Assembly: GCA_023623175.1 (NCBI GenBank)
Contig: JAMNXU010000038.1
Coordinates: 1 to 64,000 of the forward strand
Source: Bacillota bacterium
GTDB lineage: Bacteria; Bacillota; Clostridia; Acetivibrionales; JAMNXU01
DNA: 64,000 nucleotides
Reading direction: 5' to 3'
The notes beneath the pieces are model-generated. The model searched no databases and was not told the DNA's origin. It worked only from the letters and a program-made list of their open reading frames with translations. Below, piece by piece: positions 36,991 to 46,180 of the stretch. A program made the position numbers and the translations under genes. Within the stretch, counting starts at the first letter, position 1, and the number at the start of each line of letters is the position of its first letter.

Positions 36991-37764
36991 TTGCGTATAG
37001 ATCTTCACATGCACACAAATCTCTATTCTCCCTGCGCGTCAATGAAACCGGAAGAATTGGCCGCAACGGCCCTGGAAAGAGGCCTGGACGCAATTGTAAT
37101 TACTGAGCACAACAATTTCTGGAAACCCGATGAGCTTAATGCTCTAAGGGTACAATTTCCCGGATTGAAAATTTTCAACGGCATCGAGGTTACGGTTGAA
37201 GACGGCGACCATTTTCTTGTTTTTGGGGTTATCAATCCCGATGCCTTCTGGTTCGGCACGCCGCTTTCGGAGCTCGTCGCCAATGTGAGGAAGGAAGGCG
37301 GGGCGCTGGTTTTTGCCCATCCGTTCCGCTATGGGGACAAGCTGCCCAGGGGATTTTTCGATTATGAATATGATGGTATCGAAGTCATGAGCAGCAATAC
37401 TCTTTATTATATGAAGGACAAGACCCGGGAACTGCGTGAAAGATTGAAATTGCCCGGCCTTTCATGCACCGATGCCCACAGCACGGGAAGTATAGGCCTG
37501 TTTGCCACGGACTTTTTTGATGATATCGCTAATGAGGGTGAACTCGCGGAAGCTATCAGGAAAAGAAGGTTCAGGCTTTATGCTGACAGGGAGCGCATTG
37601 AGAAAATAAACAGCGACCTGGAGAAAAGGGTCAAACTTGTCCGCGAATTGATCGACAAGGGAATGGATGAAGCCGAGGTAAAAAAGGTTTTAAAGGAGTC
37701 CATATCCTTTGTGAAGGGAGTTGCCAGGGGGCTGGATTTAAGGCTTGTATACATTGAAGAGTGA
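36991..37764 (+). CDS. PHP-domain metal-dependent phosphoesterase
   Basis: Cytoplasmic protein of 257 residues. The four PHP motifs are visible: DLHMHTNLYSPC at the start, VITEHNNF, FAHPFRYG and CTDAHSTG. A charged helical tail (about 195-257) follows. PHP proteins hydrolyse phosphate esters, for example nucleotides or histidinol phosphate; the substrate here is unknown. I start at TTG 36991 because motif I begins at once and GGGGG lies nine bases upstream; the longer frame from 36880 looks like untranslated sequence. Confidence 0.85.
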   Translation: MRIDLHMHTNLYSPCASMKPEELAATALERGLDAIVITEHNNFWKPDELNALRVQFPGLKIFNGIEVTVEDGDHFLVFGVINPDAFWFGTPLSELVANVRKEGGALVFAHPFRYGDKLPRGFFDYEYDGIEVMSSNTLYYMKDKTRELRERLKLPGLSCTDAHSTGSIGLFATDFFDDIANEGELAEAIRKRRFRLYADRERIEKINSDLEKRVKLVRELIDKGMDEAEVKKVLKESISFVKGVARGLDLRLVYIEE

Positions 37765-37858
37765 AGTTTGAAACAGTGGACACAAAACAAAAACGAAAAG
37801 CAAAACAAACACGAAAAGTAAAAACCATGCAAAATTACGGAAAAGAAGTGTGCTGCAA

Positions 37859-38773
37859 ATGTCAAAGCAAATTAAAGCCGATCTGCTGCTGTTGTTGATC
37901 ACTGTCATATGGGGTTCATCATTCACGCTGATGAAAAATGTGCTGGTGCACATACCTTCCTTTGCCTACCTTTCATTGCGTTACCTGGTGGCCCTGGCAA
38001 TCCTCGCCGTGATATTCCATCGCAAATTCAGGGGGATAAACGCGCGATCGCTGATTCACGGGTTTTTACTGGGTATCATGATGGTCGGCGGAATGGGGTT
38101 CCAGGTCACGGGGCTGTACTGGACCACGGCTTCAAATTCCGCTTTTATCACGGGCACGAGCGTGGTTTTCGTACCGGTGGTATCCACGCTGTTTCTGAAA
38201 AAAAGACCTGAATGGAATTCGGTAATCGGCGTGGTCCTTGCATTCGCAGGCTTGTTCTTCCTTTCGGGGGGACTGGATTTCCGGTTTAATTTCGGCGACT
38301 TTCTCACGCTGTTGTGCGCATTTTGCTGGACTTTTCACATAATCCTGATTGACCGGTTCACGGAAAACGCTGATCCGGAGCTTCTTTCCATGTTGCAGAT
38401 TGGTTTTGCCGCCTTGATGTTTTGCATCATTTGGGGCATTTTTGAACCTGAACCGGTCACCATAAACGGGCCAGTAGTGGTAACGCTGCTGATAACCGGC
38501 GTTTTCGGCACCGCCTTGGCTTATGCCGGGCAGACGATAGTCCAGAAATTCACGACGCCGACGCATACGGCGCTCATATTCAGCGCGGAACCGGTATTCG
38601 GCGCTGTTTTTGCGCTGCTGATTCCGGCTCCCGACGGCAGCACGGAGAAACTGACAATGACGACCGTTGCCGGTTGCCTCCTGATCCTGGTCGGTATGCT
38701 CATTTCCGAATTAAAAGTATTTGGCAAGGGGAGAACGAAGCCCGCTGAACCCCCGGCCATGGAGACGGAGTAG
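37859..38773 (+). CDS. EamA/DMT-family transporter
   Basis: Membrane protein of 304 residues with ten predicted helices in two EamA repeats. Repeat 1 starts LLLLITVIWGSSFTLMK and repeat 2 near residue 150 has LTLLCAFCWTFHIILIDR. TASNSAFITGTSVVFVPV and TPTHTALIFSAEPVFGAVFA are the paired motifs of metabolite exporters in this family. The upstream gap has two 18 bp A-rich copies around ACGAAAAG (37793 and 37811). The ATG at 37859 is preferred over GTG 37850. Substrate unknown. Confidence 0.9.
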   Translation: MSKQIKADLLLLLITVIWGSSFTLMKNVLVHIPSFAYLSLRYLVALAILAVIFHRKFRGINARSLIHGFLLGIMMVGGMGFQVTGLYWTTASNSAFITGTSVVFVPVVSTLFLKKRPEWNSVIGVVLAFAGLFFLSGGLDFRFNFGDFLTLLCAFCWTFHIILIDRFTENADPELLSMLQIGFAALMFCIIWGIFEPEPVTINGPVVVTLLITGVFGTALAYAGQTIVQKFTTPTHTALIFSAEPVFGAVFALLIPAPDGSTEKLTMTTVAGCLLILVGMLISELKVFGKGRTKPAEPPAMETE

Positions 38774-38919
38774 GACAGGGGACGGGGACGTAAGAACCCG
38801 TGCCGGCAGGACCGGCAGGGATGAATTGAATTATTCCGGGTAAGAGTGAATTATTTGCGATAATAATATATAATCAATGATGATGAAACATTATCAATGT
38901 GGTCAAAGGGGGTCTCTTT

Positions 38920-40308
38920 GTGAGATTTGAGGGCAACAAGGTCACTGATATTAATATTGCCTACATAGGCGGCGGTTCAAGGGGATGGGCCTGGGGGCTG
39001 ATGAGTGACCTGGCGATGGAAGAACAGATGTCAGGCACGGTACGCCTTTATGATATTGATTACCAGGCCGCTCTTGATAATGAAATAATCGGCAACAAGC
39101 TGAGCGCAAGGGATGACGCAAAGGGCCGCTGGGTTTACAAGGCAGTCAGGACATATGAAGAGGCGCTGCCCGGCGCTGATTTTGTCGTTATTTCCATACT
39201 GCCGGGAACTTTCAAGGAAATGGCTTCAGACGTGCATTTGCCCGAAAAATACGGCATTTACCAGTCCGTGGGAGATACCACCGGTCCCGGCGGACTTGTA
39301 AGGGCTTTGCGTACCATTCCCATGTACGTGGAGTTTGCGGAGAAAATTAAGAAGTACTGCCCCGGGGCATGGGTCATCAACTACACTAATCCCATGGCGC
39401 TGTGCATGAGAACGCTGTACGAGGTGTTCCCCGGCATCAAGGCGTTCGGCTGCTGCCACGAGGTGTTCGGAACCCAGAACCTCCTGAGGCAGGCACTGAA
39501 GGAGATAAAAGGCATAGAAGTCGCGGACCGCAGGGAAATCACGGTCAACGTGCTCGGCATCAACCATTTTACTTGGCTCGACAGGGCAAGCTGGAAAGGA
39601 ATTGACCTTTTCCCGGTATACAGGGAATTTGTTGATAAATACTATGAAGAGGGCTATGAAGGCAATGAAAAGGGTCATTGGATGAACGACCACTTTGCTT
39701 CGGCCCACAGGGTAAAATTTGATTTGTTCAGGAGATACGGCCTTATAGCCGCCTCCGGAGATCGCCACCTTGCGGAATTCATGCCTCCGTGGTACCTGAA
39801 GGATCCTGAAACGGTCAGAAAGTGGAAGTTTGGTCTGACCCCCGTATCATGGAGAATCAAAAACCTTGAAGAAAGGATTGCAAGGAGCCGCAGGCTCGTC
39901 AGCGGGGAAGAAGAAGTTAAGCTTGCAGGTTCCGGTGAGGAAGGTGTGCTCCAGATGAAGGCCCTGCTGGGGCTCGGAGATATGGTAACCAACGTAAACC
40001 TTCCCAACCGCGGGCAGATAAAAAATATACCTGAAGGAGCCGTTGTTGAAACCAACGCGCTGTTTACAAGGGACTGTGTACAGCCCGTTATGGCAGGTGA
40101 GCTGCCCGGCGACGTGCAGGCCATGGTATTGAGGCATGTATACAACCAGGAAAACACTCTCAAGGCAGCTTTAAACAGGGACAAGGCGCTGGCTTTCAAT
40201 GCCTTTGTCAATGATCCCCTTGTGAATATTCCGGTGGAACAGGCCGAGGAACTGTTCAACCAGATGCTTTACAATACGCGCGAATACCTGCCGGGTTGGG
40301 ATATTTAA
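38920..40308 (+). CDS. GH4 glycosidase, probable alpha-galacturonidase (CHEV type)
   Basis: NAD+- and Mn2+-dependent cytoplasmic glycosidase of 462 residues, which acts by oxidation-elimination. The N-terminal Rossmann motif is YIGGGSRGWAWGLMSDL; VINYTNPMALC and GINHFTW are the usual GH4 sugar and metal motifs. The metal cysteine lies in CHEV (C179), followed by FGTQ. From memory, this four-residue motif marks the LplD-like alpha-galacturonidase branch, whereas alpha-galactosidases have CHSV and phospho-glycosidases CNxP. GTG 38920 is chosen because AAAGGGGG lies eight bases upstream. Confidence 0.88.
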   Translation: MRFEGNKVTDINIAYIGGGSRGWAWGLMSDLAMEEQMSGTVRLYDIDYQAALDNEIIGNKLSARDDAKGRWVYKAVRTYEEALPGADFVVISILPGTFKEMASDVHLPEKYGIYQSVGDTTGPGGLVRALRTIPMYVEFAEKIKKYCPGAWVINYTNPMALCMRTLYEVFPGIKAFGCCHEVFGTQNLLRQALKEIKGIEVADRREITVNVLGINHFTWLDRASWKGIDLFPVYREFVDKYYEEGYEGNEKGHWMNDHFASAHRVKFDLFRRYGLIAASGDRHLAEFMPPWYLKDPETVRKWKFGLTPVSWRIKNLEERIARSRRLVSGEEEVKLAGSGEEGVLQMKALLGLGDMVTNVNLPNRGQIKNIPEGAVVETNALFTRDCVQPVMAGELPGDVQAMVLRHVYNQENTLKAALNRDKALAFNAFVNDPLVNIPVEQAEELFNQMLYNTREYLPGWDI

Positions 40309-40365
40309 CCGGGATTAGCCGGCCCGGATTATGCAATGTGTTTAGCATAAATTTACAGGTTAATT

Positions 40366-40437
40366 TGTAAAAAACCATGTTTGTTTAAGATTTAAAAAAC
40401 AAGGTTTGTTTAAAAAAATCAGGTTTGCTTATAATTA
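40366..40437 (+). repeat. three decayed 19-25 bp copies (GGTTTGTTTAAAAAA-type)
   Basis: GTTTGTTTA occurs at 40379 and 40404, and GTTTGCTTA at 40423, each followed by A-rich sequence. The array ends 10 bp before the dinB ATG and spans where its promoter should be. No SOS box (GAAC-N4-GTTC) is visible. Confidence 0.65.
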
Positions 40438-40447
40438 AGGCGGTGCC

Positions 40448-41650
40448 ATGGGCAGAGTTATATTTCTCGTTGACATGAACGCATTTTATATAAGCTGCGA
40501 AATGTCGAGAAATCCGGAGCTGAAGGGAAGGCCCGCGGCGGTGGCAGGGGATCCTGAAAACCGCCGCGGAATTATCCTGGCTGCCAATTATGACGCCCGG
40601 AAATATGCCGTAAAAACGACGATGACCGTCAATGAAGCCAGGAAACTGTGCCCCGGTATTGTGCTGGTGCCGCCCGACCATGATTTTTACGAATTGAAAT
40701 CACGGGAGGTTATGAAGCTTTTGTCGGAGTTTACTCCCGTGATCCAGCAAAACAGCATTGATGAAGCGTGGCTTGATGTGACGGGGTGCGGAGCGCTGTT
40801 CGGAGAACCGGTCGAAATGGCTGAAAAAATAATGAACAGGATCCTGAACGAGCTTGATTTGTGGTGCTCCATAGGCATCTCGGAAAACAAGTTCCTCGCA
40901 AAAATGGCGTCGGAAATGAAAAAACCGCTGGGCATCACCGAGGTCTGGCTGAAAGACGTACCGCAGAAAATCTGGCCCCTGCCCGTCGGGAAAATGTACG
41001 GCATAGGGCAGCAAACGGAGAAAAAGCTTTCTGAACTTGCCATATTTACCATCGGCGATCTGGCCAGGGCGGATATAAAAGTGCTGCGTAAAAATTTCGG
41101 CCGGTACGGCGAAGAAATTCACAGGCTGGCCAATGGCCTGGATTTTTCTGAAGTTACGGAATTTCCGCAACATGACAGCAAATCCATCAGCCGGTCAACA
41201 ACCCTGAAAAATGATATTACGGACCTGGATTTTGCCAGGACAATACTGCTCAGGCTGGCTGAAGAAGTGGGCGAAGAAGCCAGGAGGCAGGGATGCAAGG
41301 GCAAAACCGTGTCGATTGTAATCAAGTACAGTGATTTTCAGTCAATAACCAGGCAAAAATCCATAATGCCCACATACCTTACGAAGGATATTTACAATAC
41401 CGGCGCAGCGCTGCTGGAAGAAAACTGGAATCCCCACCGCCCGGTAAGGCTTCTTGGTATCGCCCTTGCCAATATAACCGACGAAAATGCCCGCCAGCTC
41501 TCCATTTTTGATTTGCCCGGGGAAGGAGCCAATTACAGGACGGAAAGGCTAGAAAGGGCCATGGATGAAATCAGGTTAAGGTTCGGCAAAGGGAAAATAA
41601 CCAGGGCGAAGACGCTGGAGTTAAATAAGAAGGAGTTAAGAAAAAAGTAA
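40448..41650 (+). CDS. dinB: DNA polymerase IV (Y-family)
   Basis: Translesion polymerase of 400 residues. Metal ligands are in FLVDMNAFY and SIDEAWLDV; the usual steric-gate Tyr/Phe lies in NAFYISCE. KFLAKMASEMKKP marks the thumb, and the little-finger domain covers about 240-350. QLSIFDL near residue 360 is a good beta-clamp binding motif. GCGGTG precedes the ATG. It is not preceded by a recognisable LexA box. The FHA gene begins 35 bp later, perhaps cotranscribed. Confidence 0.95.
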   Translation: MGRVIFLVDMNAFYISCEMSRNPELKGRPAAVAGDPENRRGIILAANYDARKYAVKTTMTVNEARKLCPGIVLVPPDHDFYELKSREVMKLLSEFTPVIQQNSIDEAWLDVTGCGALFGEPVEMAEKIMNRILNELDLWCSIGISENKFLAKMASEMKKPLGITEVWLKDVPQKIWPLPVGKMYGIGQQTEKKLSELAIFTIGDLARADIKVLRKNFGRYGEEIHRLANGLDFSEVTEFPQHDSKSISRSTTLKNDITDLDFARTILLRLAEEVGEEARRQGCKGKTVSIVIKYSDFQSITRQKSIMPTYLTKDIYNTGAALLEENWNPHRPVRLLGIALANITDENARQLSIFDLPGEGANYRTERLERAMDEIRLRFGKGKITRAKTLELNKKELRKK

Positions 41651-41684
41651 AAGTTTTGCGGGGACTACAGGGAGGCAGGCCGGT

Positions 41685-42140
41685 ATGTTCGAAATATTGT
41701 CGACCGTCCTGAAATACATATTTGTTACTATAATCTACCTTTTCATTTACAGCATTATCAGGCTTATATACCTTGATATAAGGTCTGTTGACACTTCCGT
41801 AAGGAAAAGGGAAAAGCATGTTCCGTATCTTAAACTGATCAATCGCAGGGAAGACCTTTCTTTCAAGGTTAAGGAGCATTATGCCTTAAACGGTGTTGTT
41901 TTGCTGGGACGCTCCGGGAAAAACGACATTGTAATTGCCGATCCCTACATTTCGGGAAGCCATGCGCGCTTTACTCCAAGGGACGGACAGTATTACATAG
42001 AGGATTTGAACAGCACCAACGGAACTTTTGTAAATGACACGCGTCTTAAAAACGAACCGAAGGTGCTCAGGAACGGTGACAGGATACAAATGGGACAGGT
42101 TGAGTTTGTTTTTGTGGACGGCAGTCGGCATAAACGCTGA
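41685..42140 (+). CDS. membrane-anchored FHA-domain protein
   Basis: Protein of 151 residues. One N-terminal helix (about 5-27) is followed by a forkhead-associated domain (about 65-150) with LGRSGKNDIVI, YISGSHARF and LNSTNGTFVN, the phosphothreonine-binding signature. FHA proteins next to FtsW/RodA and a class B PBP are known from actinobacteria and Clostridia, where they link Ser/Thr phosphorylation to wall synthesis. GGGAGGCAGG precedes the ATG. The FtsW gene follows after 32 bp. Confidence 0.93.
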   Translation: MFEILSTVLKYIFVTIIYLFIYSIIRLIYLDIRSVDTSVRKREKHVPYLKLINRREDLSFKVKEHYALNGVVLLGRSGKNDIVIADPYISGSHARFTPRDGQYYIEDLNSTNGTFVNDTRLKNEPKVLRNGDRIQMGQVEFVFVDGSRHKR

Positions 42141-42172
42141 AAAGCCCTGGTTTTGCCAAAAGGGGTGGTTGT

Positions 42173-43729
42173 TTGAAAGGACTGGTAAGTTACCGGCGGC
42201 CAGTTGTATTAATTGTAATTATTGACGCAATAGCATTTTCACTGCTTTTTTTGTACAAACAGCCTTTCGACTGGTATGTTCTGCCGGCGGGATTGCTGGT
42301 TATAGGCCTGATATGCGCTTCATTCCACGTGATAACCAGGAAGTCCCTCGGTGACGAGTACCTTTTTTTGATAACGGCCATGCTGACCAGCCTTGGTTTC
42401 ATAATGATCTACCGCCTGGACCCCGTTTACGGATTCAGGCAGATAATGTGGTTTTCCGCGGGGATACTGCTGTTTTTCCTGTCATTTTTTGTTTTTTTGA
42501 AATTCCGGTTCTGGCACAGGCTTTTCTATTATTATGTTTCCATATCTCTTGCGTTGTTTATCCTTACGCTTTCGCTCGGGGAAAGCGTCAAGGGTTCGAA
42601 AAACTGGCTTGAAATAGGTAAATTTTCCTTTCAGCCGTCGGAACTGATCAAGATTTTGTTTATTCTTTCGCTGGCATGCTGTTTCAGCAAATCTGAACAG
42701 GTGATATTCAAAGGTCTCAGTATATCTTTTCCCCAGTCTCCGGTGCGTTATCGCATCGTCCTTGCGCTTGTATCTTATATGCCCTTGGGATTTCTCGTGC
42801 TGCAGAGGGAGTGGGGCACGGCAATAGTATTTTTCCTTGTATATGCCACGCTTGTTTACGCCTTTGACGACAGTCCGCGCTTTTTTGCGCTCAATGCGGC
42901 AGCTGCCGTATTGGGAGCCGTGGCTGGATATATGACGCTTTACCATATCCGCGTCAGGGTGGAAACCTGGTTGGACCCGTGGAAGGACATAGCGGGTAAG
43001 GGATACCAGATTACCCAGTCCCTTTTTGCCATAGCTGAAGGCGGATTTTTCGGCACGGGCATTGGCATGGGGCGTCCCGACCTGATACCCGCTGTCAACA
43101 CTGATTTCATATTTTCGGCGATCTGTGAGGAAATGGGCATATTCGGCGGTGTTGCGGTAATATTGCTATATTTTATACTGACCTACAGGGGCGTCAAAAT
43201 TTCGCTCAGGGTTAAAAACCCGTTTTACAGGGCGACAGCACTCGGAATAACCTTGATGTTCGGATTCCAGACGTTTATTATAATCGGTGGGGTTATAAAA
43301 CTGATTCCGCTCACCGGAATCACGCTGCCTTTTGTGAGTTACGGGGGCAGTTCCCTGACCACGAGCTTTATTGCCCTTGGCATGCTGCAGGCTGTTTCAG
43401 TAATAGCCGAAGAACCTGGAACCGATGGACCCGGACCTGGAGCCGATAAATTTGAACCCGGAGCCGATGAATCCGGATCCGGAGCCGGTGGATCCGGGTC
43501 TGAAGCAGATGAATCCGGACCTGAAACCAGCGGAATCGGACCTGGAGCTGATGGATCCGAACCTGCATCTGTCGTACCTGAAGCAGAAATCCACGGACCT
43601 GGAGCAGAATTGGATGAGCCTGGGCCTGATGACGATATAAATGCCGAACACATAAAGGATGCAGAATGCAGGAACCTGGATAATTCCGGGGAGAAAGGCG
43701 TTGCAGGAAGCAATGAAACCGATAAATAA
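42173..43729 (+). CDS. SEDS-family peptidoglycan polymerase (FtsW/RodA/SpoVE type) with heptad-repeat tail
   Basis: Integral membrane glycosyltransferase of 518 residues with about ten helices. SKNWLEIGKFSFQPSELIK and LVLQREWGTAIVFF are SEDS signatures; NTDFIFSAICEEMGIFGG and PLTGITLPFVSYGGSS complete it. The membrane part ends near residue 410. The remaining 100 residues contain about ten 7-residue acidic/Gly repeats (GADESGS, EADESGP), which are absent from normal FtsW/RodA. The start is TTG 42173. The downstream PBP gene overlaps its end by 17 bp. Confidence 0.93.
   Translation: MKGLVSYRRPVVLIVIIDAIAFSLLFLYKQPFDWYVLPAGLLVIGLICASFHVITRKSLGDEYLFLITAMLTSLGFIMIYRLDPVYGFRQIMWFSAGILLFFLSFFVFLKFRFWHRLFYYYVSISLALFILTLSLGESVKGSKNWLEIGKFSFQPSELIKILFILSLACCFSKSEQVIFKGLSISFPQSPVRYRIVLALVSYMPLGFLVLQREWGTAIVFFLVYATLVYAFDDSPRFFALNAAAAVLGAVAGYMTLYHIRVRVETWLDPWKDIAGKGYQITQSLFAIAEGGFFGTGIGMGRPDLIPAVNTDFIFSAICEEMGIFGGVAVILLYFILTYRGVKISLRVKNPFYRATALGITLMFGFQTFIIIGGVIKLIPLTGITLPFVSYGGSSLTTSFIALGMLQAVSVIAEEPGTDGPGPGADKFEPGADESGSGAGGSGSEADESGPETSGIGPGADGSEPASVVPEAEIHGPGAELDEPGPDDDINAEHIKDAECRNLDNSGEKGVAGSNETDK
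43418..43621 (+). repeat. 21 bp tandem repeat encoding heptads in the SEDS protein tail
   Basis: Seven units of exactly 21 bp run from 43418 to 43564, then one 15 bp unit (43565-43579), then two more 21 bp units. The peptide units read GTDGPGP, GADKFEP, GADESGS, GAGGSGS, EADESGP, ETSGIGP, GADGSEP, ASVVP, EAEIHGP and GAELDEP. Units are diverged in DNA but keep frame. Confidence 0.9.
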
Positions 43730-45266
43730 AGTGCTAAAAATGAAAAATTTGTTTAAGGGGAACCTGTTTGCCCGTAAAAGCGTTACAGGCGATGAAGACT
43801 ACAACGGGGAGAAAGAGCCTGAAACCAGGAAAAAAAGGGACAGGAGCGAGAAAAAAATCATTCATATAATGGTTTTCCTGGGCTGCCTGTTTCTCATTCT
43901 GGTAATCTACCTTTCCTGGTTTGAAATTGCAGTCAGCGACAAGATTGTAACCAATACGTACAACCGCAGGCAGTGGGCCTTGGAGGAGAACACCGTCCGG
44001 GGACAGATACTGGACAAAAACGGAGTGGTTCTTGCCCGGGACGAAGGTGAGGGCAAATCAAGGCACAGGGTTTATCCATACAAACAGCTCTACTGCCATG
44101 TGATCGGTTACAATTCCCGCAGTTACGGCAAATCCCTGCTGGAATTGCATTATAACAGGGAGCTTCTGGGAGCGGGCTCGATCGAATCCTTTTTTGGTTT
44201 AGGCTCAAGAATAACGGGAGAAGTGCGCTACGGGTATAACCTGCACCTTACCGTGGACCACAATCTCCAGAACCTTGCTGACAGGCTGCTTGGCAACAGG
44301 AGGGGAGCCGTCGTGGCGCTGAATCCGCGCACCGGCGAAATTCTTGCGCTCGTCAGCAAGCCCGGTTTTGACCCGAGCGAAGAAAGCTTGTCAAAGAACT
44401 GGCAGAGCCTTGTGGAAGCAAAGGATTCGCCTTTTTTGCCGAGGGCTACAATGGGCCTTTATGCTCCGGGCTCGACATTTAAAATTCTGGTAGCCGGAGC
44501 CGCTGTTGAAAACAACCTCGGCGGCAGGACTTTTGAAGACAGGGGACAAGTAATTATCGACGGAAAGCCTTTTAAGAACACCGGCGGCGTTGCCCACGGA
44601 AAAATAGGGCTGAGCCGCGCCCTCGAGGTTTCGAGTAACGTGGTATTCGCCCAGATAGGCGTGGAACTGGGGTTCAGGAAGCTAAAGGATATGGCGCTGA
44701 GAGCCGGGTTTGAGAAAAAGATTGATTTTGACTTTCCCGTTGCCAAAAGCCGGTTTCCCTATAATGACATGGGCAAGTCCGACATGGCGGCATCAGCCAT
44801 AGGGCAGGGAAAGATACAGGTGACGCCGCTCCATATGGCATTGATAACAGGAGCGGTGGCAAACGGCGGGGTCATGATGCGTCCTTACATCGTTGACAAA
44901 ATAACGGACAAAAACGGAAAGACGATTAAAGATTTCGGATCCCAGGCCTTCATACGGATGATGGATGACGAAACCGCAAATGCCGTTGCGTCAATGATGG
45001 AAAATGTCGTTAAAAAAGGCACCGGGGGCAATGCTTCAATAAAAGGCGTCCGTGTGGCGGGGAAAACAGGAACAGCCGAAAACGAACTGACATCCAGGCA
45101 AAAAAACAGCGAGCACGCATGGTTTGTAGGTTTCGCGCCGGTTGAAAACCCCAGGATTGCCGTAGCTGTCATACTTGAGTACAGCGGATCGACAGGCGGC
45201 GCCGTCGCCGCGCCTATAGCCGGGAAAATCATGGAACAGTATTTAAAAACCAGGCAGAATGAATAA
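43713..45266 (+). CDS. class B penicillin-binding protein (transpeptidase, PbpA/FtsI-like)
   Basis: Protein of 517 residues. A charged cytoplasmic N terminus (about 1-50) and one membrane helix (about 52-72) are followed by a reduced dimerisation region and a transpeptidase domain. Catalytic motifs are S-T-F-K in PGSTFK (about 252), SSN (about 306) and KTGTAE (about 450). It should crosslink peptidoglycan made by the SEDS partner just upstream. I use ATG 43713, with AGGAAG upstream, giving a 17 bp overlap; ATG 43740 is an alternative. The PASTA domains of some homologs are absent. Confidence 0.93.
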   Translation: MKPINKVLKMKNLFKGNLFARKSVTGDEDYNGEKEPETRKKRDRSEKKIIHIMVFLGCLFLILVIYLSWFEIAVSDKIVTNTYNRRQWALEENTVRGQILDKNGVVLARDEGEGKSRHRVYPYKQLYCHVIGYNSRSYGKSLLELHYNRELLGAGSIESFFGLGSRITGEVRYGYNLHLTVDHNLQNLADRLLGNRRGAVVALNPRTGEILALVSKPGFDPSEESLSKNWQSLVEAKDSPFLPRATMGLYAPGSTFKILVAGAAVENNLGGRTFEDRGQVIIDGKPFKNTGGVAHGKIGLSRALEVSSNVVFAQIGVELGFRKLKDMALRAGFEKKIDFDFPVAKSRFPYNDMGKSDMAASAIGQGKIQVTPLHMALITGAVANGGVMMRPYIVDKITDKNGKTIKDFGSQAFIRMMDDETANAVASMMENVVKKGTGGNASIKGVRVAGKTGTAENELTSRQKNSEHAWFVGFAPVENPRIAVAVILEYSGSTGGAVAAPIAGKIMEQYLKTRQNE

Positions 45267-45285
45267 ACAGATGGAGGGATGTGTT

Positions 45286-46023
45286 GTGAAAACTGATGAA
45301 TGGGATACTTTAAAAGGAATAGTTGAAAATTCCGGGTATCTTGTTTTTTTCGGAGGAGCGGGGGTGTCAACGGAAAGCAACATTCCCGATTTCAGGAGCG
45401 CCGGGGGTCTTTATTCTGAAAAAACGAAATATAACTATCCTCCGGAACGCATATTGAGCAGGAGCTTCTTTTACAGCCATCCTGATATATTCTACGAATT
45501 CTACAGAAGCAAAATGATATACAGGGATGCCAGGCCCAATGACGCCCATATTTCGCTTGCGAAACTGGAAAAACGCGGCATTCTTAAATGTATAATAACG
45601 CAGAACATAGACGGCCTTCATCAAATGGCCGGTTCAGTCAACGTTATAGAACTTCACGGATCGGTATTCAGAAATAACTGCACCAGGTGCGGCAGGTTTT
45701 TCTCGCTGGACTATATAATAAATAGCGAAGAAACGGTTCCGAAATGTGATAAATGCGGAGGCATTATTAAACCTGATGTCGTTCTGTATGAAGAACCGCT
45801 GAATGAAAACGACCTGATAAAGTCAGTAGAAGCCATTTCAAAGGCGGATACGCTGATAGTCGGGGGAACTTCGCTCGCCGTCTATCCTGCGGCCGGTCTG
45901 ATCAACTATTTCCGGGGCAAAAATCTCGTATTGATCAACAAGTCTCCAACTCCCTATGACCGCTATGCCGATCTTGTTATAAATGACAGCATTGGTAAAG
46001 TATTAAAAAGTGTTGTTCAGTAA
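45286..46023 (+). CDS. cobB: NAD-dependent protein deacylase (Sir2 family)
   Basis: Cytoplasmic sirtuin of 245 residues. NAD-binding GAGVSTESNIPDFRS, TQNIDGLHQMAG with the catalytic His in ELHGS, and a four-cysteine zinc module (CTRCG and CDKCG) are all present. GGTSLAVYPA and LINKSPTPYD close the Rossmann fold. It removes acyl groups from lysines. The GTG at 45286 has GGAGG eight bases upstream. It begins 19 bp after the PBP stop, so it may belong to the cell-wall operon. Confidence 0.95.
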   Translation: MKTDEWDTLKGIVENSGYLVFFGGAGVSTESNIPDFRSAGGLYSEKTKYNYPPERILSRSFFYSHPDIFYEFYRSKMIYRDARPNDAHISLAKLEKRGILKCIITQNIDGLHQMAGSVNVIELHGSVFRNNCTRCGRFFSLDYIINSEETVPKCDKCGGIIKPDVVLYEEPLNENDLIKSVEAISKADTLIVGGTSLAVYPAAGLINYFRGKNLVLINKSPTPYDRYADLVINDSIGKVLKSVVQ

Positions 46024-46091
46024 GTGCCTGATGTAGGTTATTCAGCAACCGCAATTATTCGATGTTATTCGACAGAATTCGCAAAATAATA

Positions 46092-46121
46092 TTGCAAAAG
46101 ATCCGAATTTTATTGTATAAT
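46092..46121 (+). promoter_or_regulatory. promoter of the first solute-binding protein gene
   Basis: TTGCAA (46092-46097) and a perfect TATAAT (46116-46121) lie 18 bp apart. Transcription would begin near 46128, about 110 nt before the start codon. Confidence 0.7.
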
Positions 46122-46180
46122 AAGTTTACATAATATATTTACAATTCTTTTATTGCGCTATCCAGGCGTAATGACGGTTT

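Noticed and set aside
40366-40447. SOS (LexA) control of dinB
   Set aside because: No GAAC-N4-GTTC-like site is seen in the promoter region; only A/T-rich repeats.
43339-43713. Ser/Pro-rich minus-strand frames opposite the FtsW/RodA tail
   Set aside because: They mirror the 21 bp heptad repeat and have no start signals.
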